From Scolanthus callimorphus (Eukaryota > Cnidaria > Anthozoa > Actiniaria > Edwardsiidae), in the NCBI GenBank assembly GCA_033964015.1, contig CM066914.1:18759023-18823022 (forward strand): a stretch of DNA of 64,000 nucleotides. Direction: 5' to 3'. The translations under genes were made by a program, and so were the position numbers. The notes beneath the pieces were generated by a model, which was not told the DNA's origin, searched no databases, and worked only from the letters and a program-made list of their open reading frames with translations. Positions 42,401 through 63,005 of the stretch are shown here, one piece after another. Every line of letters starts with the position of its first letter. The stretch's first letter is position 1.

Positions 42401-43914
42401 TCTGTTGGGCGTAATGTTTTCCCATTTCTGGCATCATTTGAATAATCTTTGTTTGTTTGGAATGCTTCCATAATTCAGATATCATCTGGTGCGTAGCAGA
42501 GGAAGAAAGGAAGAATATTCATGGGAATGCCATGTGATCTGAAATGGGAAAACATTACGCCCAAGCCGAGGAGGTCTATTGCAAGGGAATTTAGACATGT
42601 TTCTGGAACGCCAATTTATCTCTAGTTCATGAGTGCACGCTTTCATAGCTTGCTATTACACCTACCTCCTCAAATCTAGTCATATAACGCACAAGCCTAG
42701 AGATTCGCAGCAAGCGTAGAAGGCTCAAAAGCTTAGCCAGCTTCAAGATTCTGAGAGCTCTCGAAGCTTTGATCAGTGCCTCTGCGTCCGTGGAGGAGGC
42801 AATGAAATACGCGTAGTCGAACGGCAGAGACGAAACCAAATCGATGATGAACCAACCACGGACATACTTTCGTCTGACAATCTTCAAATCTAATATAACT
42901 TCCTCTTGGTTATTCGGATCCACGATGCCGGTGCGGAAATTTAAAAAGATGTCAAGAATAAAGAAGACGTCGGATACCCCGTTGAGGACCAGCCAGTGGG
43001 TGGACAGATCATCACTCAAAAAGGCTATACTAACTGGTAGTAGCAGCACATGCATGAAAATAAATATTATGAGAAGAATGTCCCAGTACCAGCGGAACAT
43101 GCTGAATGGATGGACAACGCCTTTTGCCTGTTGAGACTGTCTCCGCTGTTCAAGCATCACTGCAGCCTTGTTGCCGAAAAGCTTCAAAGCCAGTTTATTG
43201 TCTGGGTTGGCATTAAACATCTCGCGAATGTATGTCATGGTTCTGACGCCAATATTCGCGTGGGCGGTCGTCAACTCGGCATGGCGGTCGGCTTGCTTAG
43301 CGACATCGATGATATTCGAGTGGCGCTTCACTATTTTTGTCTCACGAAATCTTTCAGCTCCTGCAATGGTAAAATTGTGATTTTATTAACAACCCCAGAA
43401 AATAAGGTAATGATTACGGTAGTCTCGCGCAAAAGCCTGCATACTCGGTCCGTGTACGCGTTTGAAATTGCTTTTGGGTTTCGACAAAATCGTAGCCTTG
43501 TGATCCGTATTGTGATTTGCAGTTCTCTATGTGTACCTTTTTTGAAAGAGATTGGAGATACGCCCTGCGAGCCTATACAAGAAAAGAATACAAAAGCAAG
43601 GACTGATTGGCGCTTGCGCAAATGACGAACTTTCTAAGGCATCTGAACACACTTTATTCTTTGGTTGCTCGCGCACGCATATTTCAGCGAAATGTATTTA
43701 AGCCTTACCTGTACATTACAGCCGCTGACGATGGGTTTTACTAACCTTGTAAATGAGTTGTGTGGCGGCGTCTCCTCTTGTTGTTTAGTATGACAAGTGG
43801 TTCCTCCAAATTTTCATGTTCTCCGAGAAAATGTCTATCATTAGTGGTGCAAGGGCAGGGCTCGATTAGCCCGCATTTTGAGCATCTTGTTTCGTTAATA
43901 GATTTGCGTCTCAT
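30485..43914 (-). CDS. HCN-like: HCN-type hyperpolarisation-activated, cyclic-nucleotide-gated channel (eight exons; one-base frameshift in pore exon)
   Basis: This plasma-membrane cation channel is gated by hyperpolarisation and cyclic nucleotides. Coding exons: 43914-43746, 43360-42666, 42136-41987, 41883-41666, 41193-41047, 32743-32500, 31859-31643 and 30797-30485; all phases agree and give about 717 residues. Domains in order: HCN N-terminal block and S1 ([11 protein letters not shown]), S2-S3, S4 with Arg/Lys every third residue ([19 protein letters not shown]), pore with CIGYGR, C-linker ([20 protein letters not shown]), and a cyclic nucleotide-binding domain ([33 protein letters not shown]). 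The Thr usually next to the phosphate-binding Arg is Val here. The pore exon is 218 bp between phase-0 introns, one base short, at the G-run 41799-41803. Intron 5 (8.3 kb) carries two MITEs and a Polinton-type element; introns 6 and 7 carry 21-bp minisatellites. I infer an active gene with a sequence error. Confidence 0.93.
31010..31195. repeat. 21-bp minisatellite in HCN intron 7
   Basis: About nine copies of a 21-bp unit like GGAGGGGTGTATAGGTCGTAT. The unit is a multiple of three, so long frames appear on both strands; these are not proteins. Confidence 0.9.
31985..32300. repeat. 21-bp minisatellite in HCN intron 6
   Basis: Roughly fourteen copies of a 21-bp unit like GGAGGGGTGTATGGGTCGTA, interrupted near 32040-32085 by an AATAAATAAA-containing insert. 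It is clearly the same motif as the array in intron 7, with the exon at 31643-31859 between them. Confidence 0.9.
32886..33168. mobile_element. Foldback element in HCN intron 5
   Basis: The ends ACTCTTCCCAGTAGACC and GGTCTACTGGGAAGAGT pair exactly. Further in, GCCGGCGGCTGTCT and AATTCATCGCGTGATCAC pair with their complements, and GTACCACGTGATGNGTT-type blocks recur. No coding sequence. Confidence 0.75.
33170..33393. mobile_element. PIF/Harbinger-type MITE, TAA target duplication
   Basis: The arms begin AGCCTGGTGCACACTTGCGA and AGCCTGGTGCACACTAGCGA and continue through CATAACGACATAAG. TAA flanks both ends (33167-33169, 33394-33396). A 3-bp TAA duplication with long arms fits a PIF/Harbinger-derived MITE. 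It directly abuts the foldback element at 32886-33168. Confidence 0.8.
33727..33915. mobile_element. Diverged PIF/Harbinger-type MITE, TAA target duplication
   Basis: The ends CACCCCGTTCACTCGAGAC and GACCCGCTTTACACGAGAC (complement of the right end) are imperfect inverted repeats continuing to CAAAAC. TAA flanks both sides (33724-33726, 33916-33918). Many ACCGG/GGTACC palindromes lie inside. Confidence 0.65.
33973..34663. repeat. Left terminal inverted repeat of the Polinton-type element
   Basis: This 691-bp arm is almost identical to the complement of 40191-40882; a visible difference is one base in an A-run near 34310. Its inner end is AT-rich. The near-identity of the arms suggests recent insertion or recent arm homogenisation. 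Confidence 0.92.
34734..38613 (-). pseudogene. Zinc-finger/family B DNA polymerase of the Polinton-type element, broken by two frameshifts
   Basis: The protein-primed type B DNA polymerase (DNA_pol_B_2 family) that would copy the element lies in three frames: 38613-37750, about 37764-36257 and 36482-34734. The first starts at an ATG and carries three C2H2-type fingers ([10 protein letters not shown].., [10 protein letters not shown].., [10 protein letters not shown]..) and a Lys/Arg-rich stretch. The second has a Cys/His cluster, the exonuclease motif YADFES, a [20 protein letters not shown] nuclease-like HNH or zinc site, and NLRGYDSHL. The third has polymerase motifs [20 protein letters not shown] and [10 protein letters not shown]. 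Breaks lie at a G-run (+ strand) near 37764-37767 and another at 36454-36458; each is one missing base. Both may be sequence errors, so the gene could be intact. A TATAAATA box sits at 38647-38654. Confidence 0.88.
38614..38926. promoter_or_regulatory. Divergent promoter region inside the Polinton-type element
   Basis: TATA-like boxes face both ways: TATAAATA on the minus strand at 38647-38654 and TATATAAA on the plus strand at 38867-38874. Between them are degenerate repeats of GGCCT/TTGGC (38795-38862) that may be binding sites. It drives the polymerase leftward and the small ORF rightward (inference). Confidence 0.6.
38927..39271 (+). CDS. Small C2H2-like zinc-finger protein of the Polinton-type element
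   Basis: This 114-residue frame starts at ATG 38927, about 53 bp after a TATA box. Its N-terminal half reads [12 protein letters not shown] then [12 protein letters not shown], giving Cys-x4-Cys-x10-His-x4-His, a C2H2-like finger, followed by a basic [15 protein letters not shown] helix. The C-terminal half is Gln/Arg/Ser-rich and low in conservation. From 39160 the DNA repeats imperfectly at 39362 on. Another frame stays open across both repeats, so a frameshift near 39150 is possible. Function unknown; a DNA- or terminus-binding accessory role is only a guess. Confidence 0.6.
   Translation: MVYKRVCRDCPIPGCGAKYLVRLANHLADVHMLDCIERRRYLQEAKLQPKVKYMVYQTDRQNDNNTPSDEAYTNETQQVEISQSRRKRSNIASGQKRSSKPQRGSLKWLSYTTV
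39155..39520. repeat. Imperfect ~200-bp direct duplication in the Polinton-type element
   Basis: Segments at 39155-39300 and 39360-39510 share GAAATATCG, TCAAACATC..CATC.GGT and TATCATATACAACAGTGTGA, then GGAAAGACAAG, with small indels. A frame open through both copies ([13 protein letters not shown]) starts too late to be judged a gene. Confidence 0.65.
39771..40013 (+). CDS. Possible small ORF of the Polinton-type element
   Basis: An 80-residue frame has a hydrophobic N-terminus ([23 protein letters not shown]) followed by a basic region with two Cys. It could be a small membrane-anchored protein of the element or chance; no family recognised. Confidence 0.25.
   Translation: MIYTSKIIIILAMNRKTPIINLFLTTFIVYGMPEARIPSGCEENIKSSVYHARIIKRRVIKNTVHVGLCLKKGSVTKKRI
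40191..40882. repeat. Right terminal inverted repeat of the Polinton-type element
   Basis: This 692-bp arm is complementary to 33973-34663 and is followed by the second TAGAAC copy at 40883-40888. Confidence 0.92.
41262..41577. mobile_element. MULE-like foldback element in HCN intron 4
   Basis: It begins ATTCTCGAACCCAGAGTTCC and ends in the near complement, GGGGAGCTCTGAGTTCGAGAAT region. GGGGGAGGCTCTGGTGACA pairs with ATGTCACCAGAGCCTCGCC. Same family as 16821-17045 and 27720-28160. No target duplication is clear. Confidence 0.65.
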
Positions 43915-44350
43915 ATTACAATTCCTTCTATTTTGATTTCAGTAAATTGTTGTTCAGTCAATGCAACAAGGGGACTGCATAGCCCTCCTCCGAAGAGGAG
44001 AACGGAATTCTCGTCAATCTGCCATCTTGCGGTCTTACAACTAATTAGCATATTATGATGTCAGTTCCCTAGTGACGTCGAGTAAAAATTTGCAGAAATA
44101 TTTCCTTTGTATTTTCTCAAAATTTAGACTTCAATTCTTTGCAAATTGATTAATGGAAGAAATGGTGAAACGCGCAACCACGGTTTATTTCAATTGTCAT
44201 GGATCAGAAATCAAGTGCAAAAATTCGCGCGAGCACAGAAAATCAATTAATGAAAACTGAAGCGCGTAATGAAGTAATTCTAACAGCGCGCGCGCCTGAC
44301 GTGACACCTAAACGATTTCCAATAGACAAAATCGGTGTTTACATCTAACG

Positions 44351-44523
44351 GTGTTTACATCTTGTTGCCACCCAATTCAGATCATGTGATGATTCCTTTG
44401 GGTGGATACTTTCGATAGTTCCGCACATTCGATCGTTTGAGAAAAAATGACAACTGTAACCACCCAAAGGAATCACCACATGACGACATGATCTGAATTG
44501 GATTGTCAACAAGATGTAAACAC
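44351..44523. repeat. Foldback element upstream of the HCN gene
   Basis: The ends GTGTTTACATCTTGTTG and CAACAAGATGTAAACAC pair. Inner ATTCAGATCATGT and ATTCCTTTGGGTGG also find complements, making a 173-bp hairpin 0.44 kb upstream of the HCN start codon. Confidence 0.7.
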
Positions 44524-44940
44524 CATTAGCCAATTTGGTACTTCAAGATCCGTTTAAGACTCAGAGAAGCAGCTTCCTGAAGGCTACAAAAATGTTCCTT
44601 TTTGTGTTATTGAAATTCGCTAGGGTTTTTGAAGCCACCAATACCACAAATAAAACAATTTTTCCACAGAATAATAGAGAACAAACTGATAAGGTCAATC
44701 GAGATGCAAAAAAGAGAGGGGAGTCGAACAATCACGATTGCAGCAGAGTTTAAAATCACGGAAAAAAGCAAAGATTCGCTTTATTTCATTGAAACCTTCG
44801 CTCAAAAATAAGAGCTAGCTCCATATTATGTACAATAAACTTTATCTTAGACAAATCACCGACAGCATCGGCTCTTAGAGAAAGATTTCTTCCTCTCAAA
44901 GACCGCGAACGTTCTTTACAAGCGACAGTTCTTTATTTGA

Positions 44941-55589
<10,649 letters not shown>

Positions 55590-55599
55590 ACTGTCTGTC

Positions 55600-56275
55600 C
55601 TGGGAAAGGATTAATCAGAAAATTATAGCCACAGATGAGAAGCAAAAAGAAATTCCCAGATCTATACATAAGTTCGTTCACAAGATCATAATAAAAGCTG
55701 TTTAGTAGCTTACGATTGTTTATGAGTCAGTGCACTATGCAACGTACGAACGTCTAGAGTTTTCAAAAGGTTTGCCCGTCGTTTCCAATACAAATAACAG
55801 ATACTAGCTACGGATAGAATGCTCCATTAGGGTTTGATAAAGCAACAACTTTACCTTTGGGCTGGAAGCTCTTGAAATTGAGCTTTGATTCAGCTCAGAC
55901 AACTACACGAGCAGTTTCAAGATGGCGGATTTTCCACTACATCCGGGATATTGCGTTACATAATGAGCCGGGTGTCCAGCGGTCACTGCCATGAAGGTAG
56001 CCATTTTGGATTTTACTTTGAGACATGTGAAGTTGAAGACGGCAAAAAGGTACTTTTATAGCCAATTATTATAATCTGATCAGTGTCATATATTCACGAG
56101 AATCTTTTTGTACTACACCTTTACTTTATGAGTATGTTTATTGAATCTGTAGAAAATTTTTCGCCATATTTTAGCATGTTCAGAAAGTTGAGCTTGCTCC
56201 CTCCATTTTTTAAACGTTAAGAACTTAACTTAATACTTAATTTTTCTTGATCCTATTTGTGTTTAGGTGATTGTC
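55600..56275. promoter_or_regulatory. Shared divergent promoter of NDUFS1 and uL2m
   Basis: NDUFS1 reads left and uL2m reads right. Core elements are AAGATGGCGG at 55919-55928, the typical YY1 site of housekeeping and mitochondrial genes; ATCCGGGATA, which is ETS-like, at 55941; and GTAGCCATTTT, an inverted YY1-like site, at about 55998. Probable 5' noncoding exons are 55855 upward for NDUFS1 (donor CCCAAAG|GTAAAG on the minus strand) and one ending at AAAAAG|GTAC near 56050 for uL2m. Factor binding is inferred from motif only. Confidence 0.55.
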
Positions 56276-57144
56276 ATGGCAAGCCTATTGAAGGGACTCT
56301 TCAGTCCGACAAGTGTTGTTAAGGGCAGCATTATCATGGCTGCTTCTTGCAGAAGGATGGCTGCTGTATTATCAACACTACACAGCCATGCATTCTCAAC
56401 TTCATCAACCATGGAAGGAAGAACTCATTACTCGTACATGAAGATTCCACGTAGTATCCCAAATATGCCTTTACCAAGATCACTAAAGGATGGGACAGTT
56501 AGAAGACATAAGGGGCGGTCTGGACGAAATGCGACTGGCCAGATCGTCATAAGACACAGAGGTGGTGGGCATAGCCAGACCTACCGTATCATAGACTTTG
56601 TCAGGGTACCATACCACCAAATTAATGATACTTCCACTACAATTAAAGATAAAGTCCTCCAAATTGGATATGATCCTTGTAGATCTGCTAGAATTGCACT
56701 GGTTGCAGGAAATGGTAGTAACCAACAGAAACTGATTATAGCTCCAGATGAGGTACAGATTGGAGATATTCTTACATCATCCAGGGAAAACCAGAATCGC
56801 TAGCATTACTTAAGCCAGGAGATTCTTATCCCCTCAGCTTTCTACCTATAGGAACAGTGGTCCATAATGTAGAGTTATACCCTGGCAAAGGTGCACAAAT
56901 GGCAAGAGCTGCAGGGACCTCAGCACAGCTGATCCGTAAGACCAAAGACACAGCTGTTGTTAGATTACCATCCAAAGTTGAGAAAGAGGTCAGCAATAGA
57001 TGCCTTGCATCAGTTGGTAGAGTTTCTAATATTGAGCGCAAGAATCGAGTTATTGGAAAGGCCGGGAGAAATCGGTGGCTCAACAGGAGACCTAAGGGAC
57101 AAACTGGTATAGACAGGACACATTGGAAGAAAAAGAGGGTGTAA
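56276..57144 (+). CDS. MRPL2: Mitochondrial ribosomal protein uL2m (MRPL2), one-base frameshift
   Basis: This large-subunit protein of the mitochondrial ribosome lies near the peptidyl-transferase centre. The ATG at 56276 follows an intron acceptor (TGTGTTTAG at 56257-56265); the upstream exon is noncoding. Residues 1-45 are a Ser/Ala/Arg-rich mitochondrial targeting region. The L2 core follows: GRSGRNATGQIVIRHRGGGH, later PIGTVVHNVELYPGKGAQMA, RAAGTSAQLI and VIGKAGRNRWLNRRPKGQTG. The frame breaks at the A-run 56787-56790, where one base is missing; both sides are clear L2 sequence. With it the protein is 289 residues. The rest is intronless. I read this as a sequence error, because a broken single-copy uL2m would not be tolerated. 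Confidence 0.92.
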
Positions 57145-57202
57145 TATACTACTTGTCTTGATATTGTCCAATTAAATACTTTTGAACCATTAATTAGTAT
57201 AT

Positions 57203-57352
57203 ATAATAGGACTCCATGCTGTCCAATTAAGAAAAAATTGGATGATTCAGAGGAACTCCAAAATTGGACGAGGCCGCAGGCCGAGTCCAATTTGGAGTTC
57301 CGAGGAATCATCCATATTTTTTCTTAATTGGACAAGCATGGAGTCCTGTTAT
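57203..57352. repeat. Foldback element after uL2m
   Basis: Arms with AGGACTCCATGCTGTCCAAT and AATTGGACAAGCATGGAGTC pair. AAGAAAAAATTGGATGATTC and GGAACTCCAAAATTGGAC pair further in, around a GCCGCAGGC centre. TCCAATTA blocks continue to 57450. Confidence 0.75.
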
Positions 57353-57578
57353 TTATTAATTATATAACATCCATGTTCAAACCCAAACTGTCCAATTTTA
57401 GCGCGAACTGTCCAATTAGAGCGCGCGCGATCCAATTAAAAAATAATTGGACGATTAAAAAAAATCGATCTGCCGGCACAATGGGATTTCGAGCTGGCTA
57501 TATAATTATTATGTAATACTGGCAAGCAAAAATGCACCATCTAATAGTTGTGTCCAGACCTGCCAACCCCCTCAGGAG

Positions 57579-57680
57579 TCAAAACCTGGAGACTGGCCAT
57601 AAAAAACCTGGAGATCAGGGTCAAAACCTGGAGACTGGCCATAAAAAACCTGGAGATCGGGGTCAAAACCTTGAGATCAG
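57579..57680. repeat. 42-bp tandem repeat, about 2.4 copies
   Basis: Units start at 57579, 57621 and 57663 with TCAAAACCTGGAGACTGGCC. The unit is a multiple of three and opens spurious frames on both strands. Confidence 0.9.
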
Positions 57681-58542
57681 CCAAATGGCTGTACAAACCA
57701 ATAAAACAATTTTTGAATATCAAAAAAAAAGTCAAATAACCCCCCCCCCCCCCCCAAAAAAAAAGGACTTACAATTTATTTGTGTTCCTTATTATATTTT
57801 TCTGTTGCCTTCTTTGCTCTTATAATTCAAATCGGTTTTCCTGTTTTTACAGCTAGTTTCAATTTGGATTGGCATGCCTCAAACCGTGAGTCTCATGAGA
57901 ACAGTCGGCTAAAGCATTTCAGCCCGCAAAATTCTCAATTTTAGCCCACAAAAAATGCTGCAAGGAATGCATTGGAAACGTGTGGTTATATTAAAGTCTG
58001 AAAGGCACCTCTAGTTTTGCTGTAAATAAATTTTATTTACTTGTAGATGGTTAAAACTTATCACTTAATTTTTAAAATTTGGAGCGAATGTCATTAAATT
58101 TAGCTTTCCATGTTCTTCTTTCTTTTTCTTTTTTTTTCCATTGATACGTTCTGGGGTGTGCGTATTCGTCGCCGGCGCGCGCGGGTAAACAATCGATCAC
58201 TGGAGCCAGCACGTGTTACTGGTCAGTGGATTCATTTTGGAGAGTATGCTCACATCTGTGTACATTTCGCGCTTCATTCGAAAATGGGCTGTTGTCGTTG
58301 ATGTCGCATGAGAAACATGTCAAATTTTCATTCTTTTACCTCGAAGTATCCACTAAAAATACCCTCAAATATAACCTTTAGTATCTAAACGCTCCAGCTT
58401 ATCCTCGATGGGTGTAGAAACTAAACGTAAGACGAAGAAATAGTTGTGCATGCTGGATTTGTCGGGAACGGCCGCGGGGGAAGGAGAGCCAGAGGTGTGA
58501 ATAATTTGGAGGAGAGACCGTGGCAAAGTCTTTGGCTTGGAA

Positions 58543-61500
58543 ATGTCAACGCTTTTCAGCATTGATGACGATGAGCTAGATATAGACTTCGATGATGAGG
58601 TATTAAAATTAAGGACCGAAATTATGCACCAAATGTTGTAGTCCGTTGTTTACGCTGTCTCAATACTCAGCCCTTTGAATGAGCGGTTTGTTATGAATGA
58701 ATGGCTAGTGTTAACAGCTGTGATAAAATGTGTTTCTAAACGGCTTCTATGGGTGAGCTGTTACTGTAAGACTTCTTTTTAAATGTGATTTCATCCATCT
58801 TTCAATTCTAGGAATTCCTTTTAGCTGCCTGTGGAATTTCCACAAGTTCTTCAACAAGAGGTACAGCCACATCATCTACCTTTACCACTTCTTGCAATCC
58901 AGCAAGAAACCCTCTACAGAACTGCAATGCATTTGCTACAAGTTCAGACATTATTCAACAGGAAAGTTCCAAAATTATTAATGAAACAGGTTGTTCAAGA
59001 AAGCCATTAGGATCTCTTGGAAATGGAATGGGACCCAAACAAGATGTCACATTAACTTCAAGAGGCAAACAATTTGCTAGTGATTCTGCAGGACCTCCAC
59101 GTAAAAAACAAACTACTGATATTTCTTCTCGAACTTCAATTCCCAGTGGAACTACAATACCTGGTGATAATAGCCCAGTACAGTGTCCTTCAAGAAATTA
59201 TAGAAACATACCAGTACCACTTGAACAAGGCAATTTACAAAGACCTGCATATTTACCTGTTGATGTGGTTTCAGAATCTCAAATAAATTCAAATGTCAGG
59301 ACATCAACAGGGGGTCCCAATCCAAGACATTTGCAGTCTCCTTGTAATAACATTAATATTACTACTCCTATTAGAAGGGGAATGGTCTCACCTGCTCCAA
59401 GTTTAGGAAGTTCTGCATCAAGACAGAGTTGCTTTACTACACCATTAAGCAAAAGAAGTGCTTTCAACACACCTTCAAGATCTCTAAATTCAAGAAAGTT
59501 CCCTGGGCCTGCTGGGTTACTCCCAAAATTAGTATGTTCCTATATTATTATTATTTTTTCTCCAAAAATTCTGGTATGTGTGTATTAATCTAACATGTAG
59601 CCAAGCAGTGCTCGACATTGCGACCATATGGTTGCCAATGGCGACCAAAATGTTAGAGCTAGTCGCCAAATGGCATCCCATCTTTCTAAGTTTAGCTGAG
59701 ATCCACGTTATGTGGCAACTAAATATTGCTTTTTGGCGACTAAAATTTTTTTAATTTGGTCGCCAATAGCACCTAGTGAAAAAAGTTAGTGTCAGGCCCT
59801 GCCAAGCTAGCTGAAATCTAAAAAAATAATACTGGAATAGCTTGCCAGTGGACTACCATGTTATAGCATTTTAAAATGGAATGTGATATTCAGCACATAT
59901 TCAGAACATGACAAAAAGTGTATTGCCTTGCAGAGCCCTGGTCTTCATTTGGATGAAACCTTGGCTAATTCCCCCATAATATCAGTCCCATTCCGCAAGA
60001 GCCCTCCAGCAGCTCAAGTCAAGGTAAAGCCTCACTCTTACATTTTGATGATATTAAAAAAAAACCTGAAGCCTTATTTGAATCCATGTCTTCTTTGTGT
60101 AGACTTCAGCAGGTGAAGATGATGATTTCAGCAGAGATCCCTGGATTTCCATGCACAAAGAATTTCAAGAAAGTATGTATACCACATCAAATGAGCAGTT
60201 TTTTTGCATGTTAAAGGCTGGTTTTCATACTGTATGCCAGGAGCCATCAGGGATTTGTGACCATCCCAATCAATTCTCCACATGTGACAACACAGCATTG
60301 AAGATGATCAGTAATGTTGATGATCATCTGGGATGCAATTGGGATTTCTATTTTCCCAATCACATCACAGTCAGTTGCAGACTTTGCTGACATGTGTTTC
60401 ATAAGACTGGGATTGATGGGGATGGTTGGAAAACCACAGGTCCCAGATGGTTCCCAGCATATAAAAAACAGCCTTAAGGCTTCCAAAGTCCTGGGTGACA
60501 GTACAAACACTCCGTTCAAAAATGCCAGATTATCTTCCACAAATTATATCTAGGATCATAATAGTGCTTTAAACATTTGTTTTTCTTTTCTTACAGATGT
60601 TTCAGATATAATGAGATATACGGTTATGAAAGTGCTGGTTGAGGTAATCAATTTCTTTCTTATTCATAGATAAATATGGCACTCATCATTTTGGTTATCT
60701 ATTCCTTTAATACCATAATACATCAGTACTGTATTTTGCATGGATTTGATATGCATGCTAAGATATTGAATGAATGAATGTGGATGACTCAGTGCAACGG
60801 AATGGCAACTGTTTTCACTTGGCATATTTTGCCAGTTCTCACAGTCCTTTTGTCTGTACTGATGTGTAACCATGTGACATACTTTACTCTGACTTTGAAT
60901 TTAAATTATAAAATATTTGAGATAGTTTGCACCCTCTGATTGGCTGAGAGCTGTGTTTCAAAACTCTGTGAAGGTCATAGAAATGACGCCATAACACGGC
61001 AAATTGGCAGATTCACTATTGAAACTTCTCCTCCCGTGTATGATTATTGTTCTCGCTTTAGAAATTATTTTATAAAAGAAATAAAACATTTTTTTGTGTC
61101 TTCATAGAGTTTTGAAAACCTCAGCTTTTGTTTGGGAGAATTCTTGAGTCAGATCATGAAGCACTCAACTTTGTCTCATGCTTCATGATCTGCTCTCGAA
61201 TTCTCCCAAACAAAGCCTCAGTTTTCAAAACTCTATGAAGGCACAGAAAAAATGGTTTATTTCTTAAGTGTTATTCCAGAAAAGAAACATACCCTCTCCA
61301 GGGAGGGAATTTGAAAATCAAGGAAGGTGTGGGGGCCACCTCTTTCTCATACAATCACTGTTGTATTAACTGGAAATTCTCCTGGGATGGTGGGTTCCTT
61401 AGGTATTATACCATCTGTGGTGGGGGTACAGATACACCTGGGATTTCTGGAATAAAAATTAACCATTTTCATCCTATAGGCTGCATCTCAAAGACTTTCC

Positions 61501-63005
61501 CATGGCAAAGTCCCATGTTTGTGTGCTTTGGTCAAAGGATTTTCACCAACACAGACAGATGCTAGCATTCTGCTCAAGGACCAGACAGGTCTGTGTATCG
61601 CCATGTTTCTTACAACAGGGTGTAATTTTACACACTATGTACTGGTGGCAGCAATGTTCTAAGTGCAATCCTAAAACAATGTTGATGCCTAAAGTCTTGC
61701 ATGTAAACCATTGATGCTTTAAATTACAATTTATGTGTGGGATATGTCATGGCATGCCCCTTAAGAGCATTGTATAACATTATGAGACATAAGTTTTTGT
61801 TATGCTTCTTTTGCCATTAACAATAACAGTGTGTCTTTGTAGGAGAAATCCATGGGACTCTACATCGTAAAGTTCTTGAAGAATACCAGACTGAAGTGTG
61901 GATGGGTGCAGGGCTGATTCTGAAACAGGTACTTAAAGAGAGGCTGTCACGATACGCGCATGCTCCAGGAACGATCACTGAGCAAAACTATTTATACCAT
62001 CCTATCAGAAAACTATTGAAGAATATGTGAAACATAAACATTTGGTCGGATGGATAGAGAAATAGCGAGATTAAAATGGATTGTTTTCGTGATTTTCAGC
62101 CTTCTCTGGCCATCCTTACGGGACGATACTTCTTTGTTTTGAGATGCGCAGAACAGCTGTGCAGTTGCGTGACAGCCTCCCTTTAATACAGGGGCGGTAA
62201 GGGGGTCTCCACACGATTAACAAAATTCAACACTAAAAATGTACACATTTTTAATGTTAAATTCAACTGGTCTGCAACTGGGTTACTGAGCAATTTTCCA
62301 GGTCATCCAATATTTTTTTATTGATTTTCTTTTTGTTAGGTTTCAGTGTTTAGCCCCACACCTCGCAAGCATTATCTGAACATCACCCCCGGAAACATTA
62401 TTGCGTTCTACCCTCCGGACCCCTCCTACGTCACCAACAGCCAGCCACTGGTAAGCTGCCAGATGTGTATTATGCTTTGGGAGAATGAAAGACAAAACAT
62501 TGTGCTTGAAATTATGATCAAAGTGCCCAAAATGGTGTCGCTTGCTAGCTAAACGCAGTCTTATTATTTGATAAATTCAATATGCAACTATTGCAGAGTA
62601 AAAATCCAAACAATTCACTCTTTTGTTATTTGAATTTCTATAGGCTTCACAGATGACACAAGCAGAGAAACAGAAAAAAGAGAGGTGAATATGGTGTTGG
62701 TCGGCTATATGTGATTCCAGAAAAAATCCATACCCTCTTCACTCCACTCAGTTCAATTACCATTATTTATCACATAGATATCCGGTCATAATATATAATT
62801 AAAACCTGTGTTTCATCACTTATGGAGCTCCTGTTGTGATTTTTTAAATTTCAGTATTGTAATTAATGATGATGATGGCTGTAGTACACAAGAGCTTTTT
62901 CCTGAAACAGAGACCCAACCTAGTACTAGTAGTAATGAGACTAATAACAGACCCACAGATACACAAGGTATGCTTAATGCCCAAGCCACATCCCCCAGTC
63001 AGTAG
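58543..63005 (+). CDS. HROB: Homologous recombination OB-fold protein HROB (ten exons)
   Basis: In vertebrates this factor recruits the MCM8-MCM9 helicase to recombination and crosslink-repair sites. Exons: 58543-58599, 58812-59531, 59934-60023, 60103-60172, 60597-60643, 61480-61588, 61843-61928, 62340-62450, 62644-62684 and 62855-63005. All junctions are GT..AG with matching phase, and the protein is about 493 residues. The N-terminus is acidic (SIDDDELDIDFDDEEF). A long Ser/Thr/Asn-rich disordered region ends in RKFPGPAGLLPKL, the conserved block of the family. DDDFSRDPWISMHKEF follows, then the OB-fold (HGKVPCLCALVKGF, SILLKDQTGEIHGTLHRKVL, GAGLILKQVSVFSPTPRKHY, LNITPGNIIAFYPPD). The last exon is the least certain: a GT donor at 62975 could allow more exons beyond the window. 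Confidence 0.88.
59606..59801. mobile_element. hAT-like MITE in HROB intron 2
   Basis: The ends CAGTGCTCGACATT and CAGGGCCTGACACT (complement of the right end) are short inverted repeats. CCAAG flanks both ends (59601-59605, 59802-59806). Internal TGGCGACC/GGTCGCCA palindromes recur. Superfamily is inferred from the CAG(T/G)G termini. Confidence 0.6.
61071..61264. repeat. Foldback element in HROB intron 5
   Basis: Arms of about 90 bp: TTCATAGAGTTTTGAAAAC, TTTGTTTGGGAGAATTC and CAGATCATGAAGCA pair with the right side around a short loop near 61167. Confidence 0.75.

Larger units (their letters stand above)
57145..58542. other. Intergenic region between uL2m and HROB
   Basis: No gene is seen. 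It contains a foldback element (57203-57352), a 42-bp tandem repeat (57579-57680), a C-run at about 57740 and, nearer HROB, CpG-containing sequence (58160-58210, 58460-58490) that may be its promoter. Confidence 0.5.
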
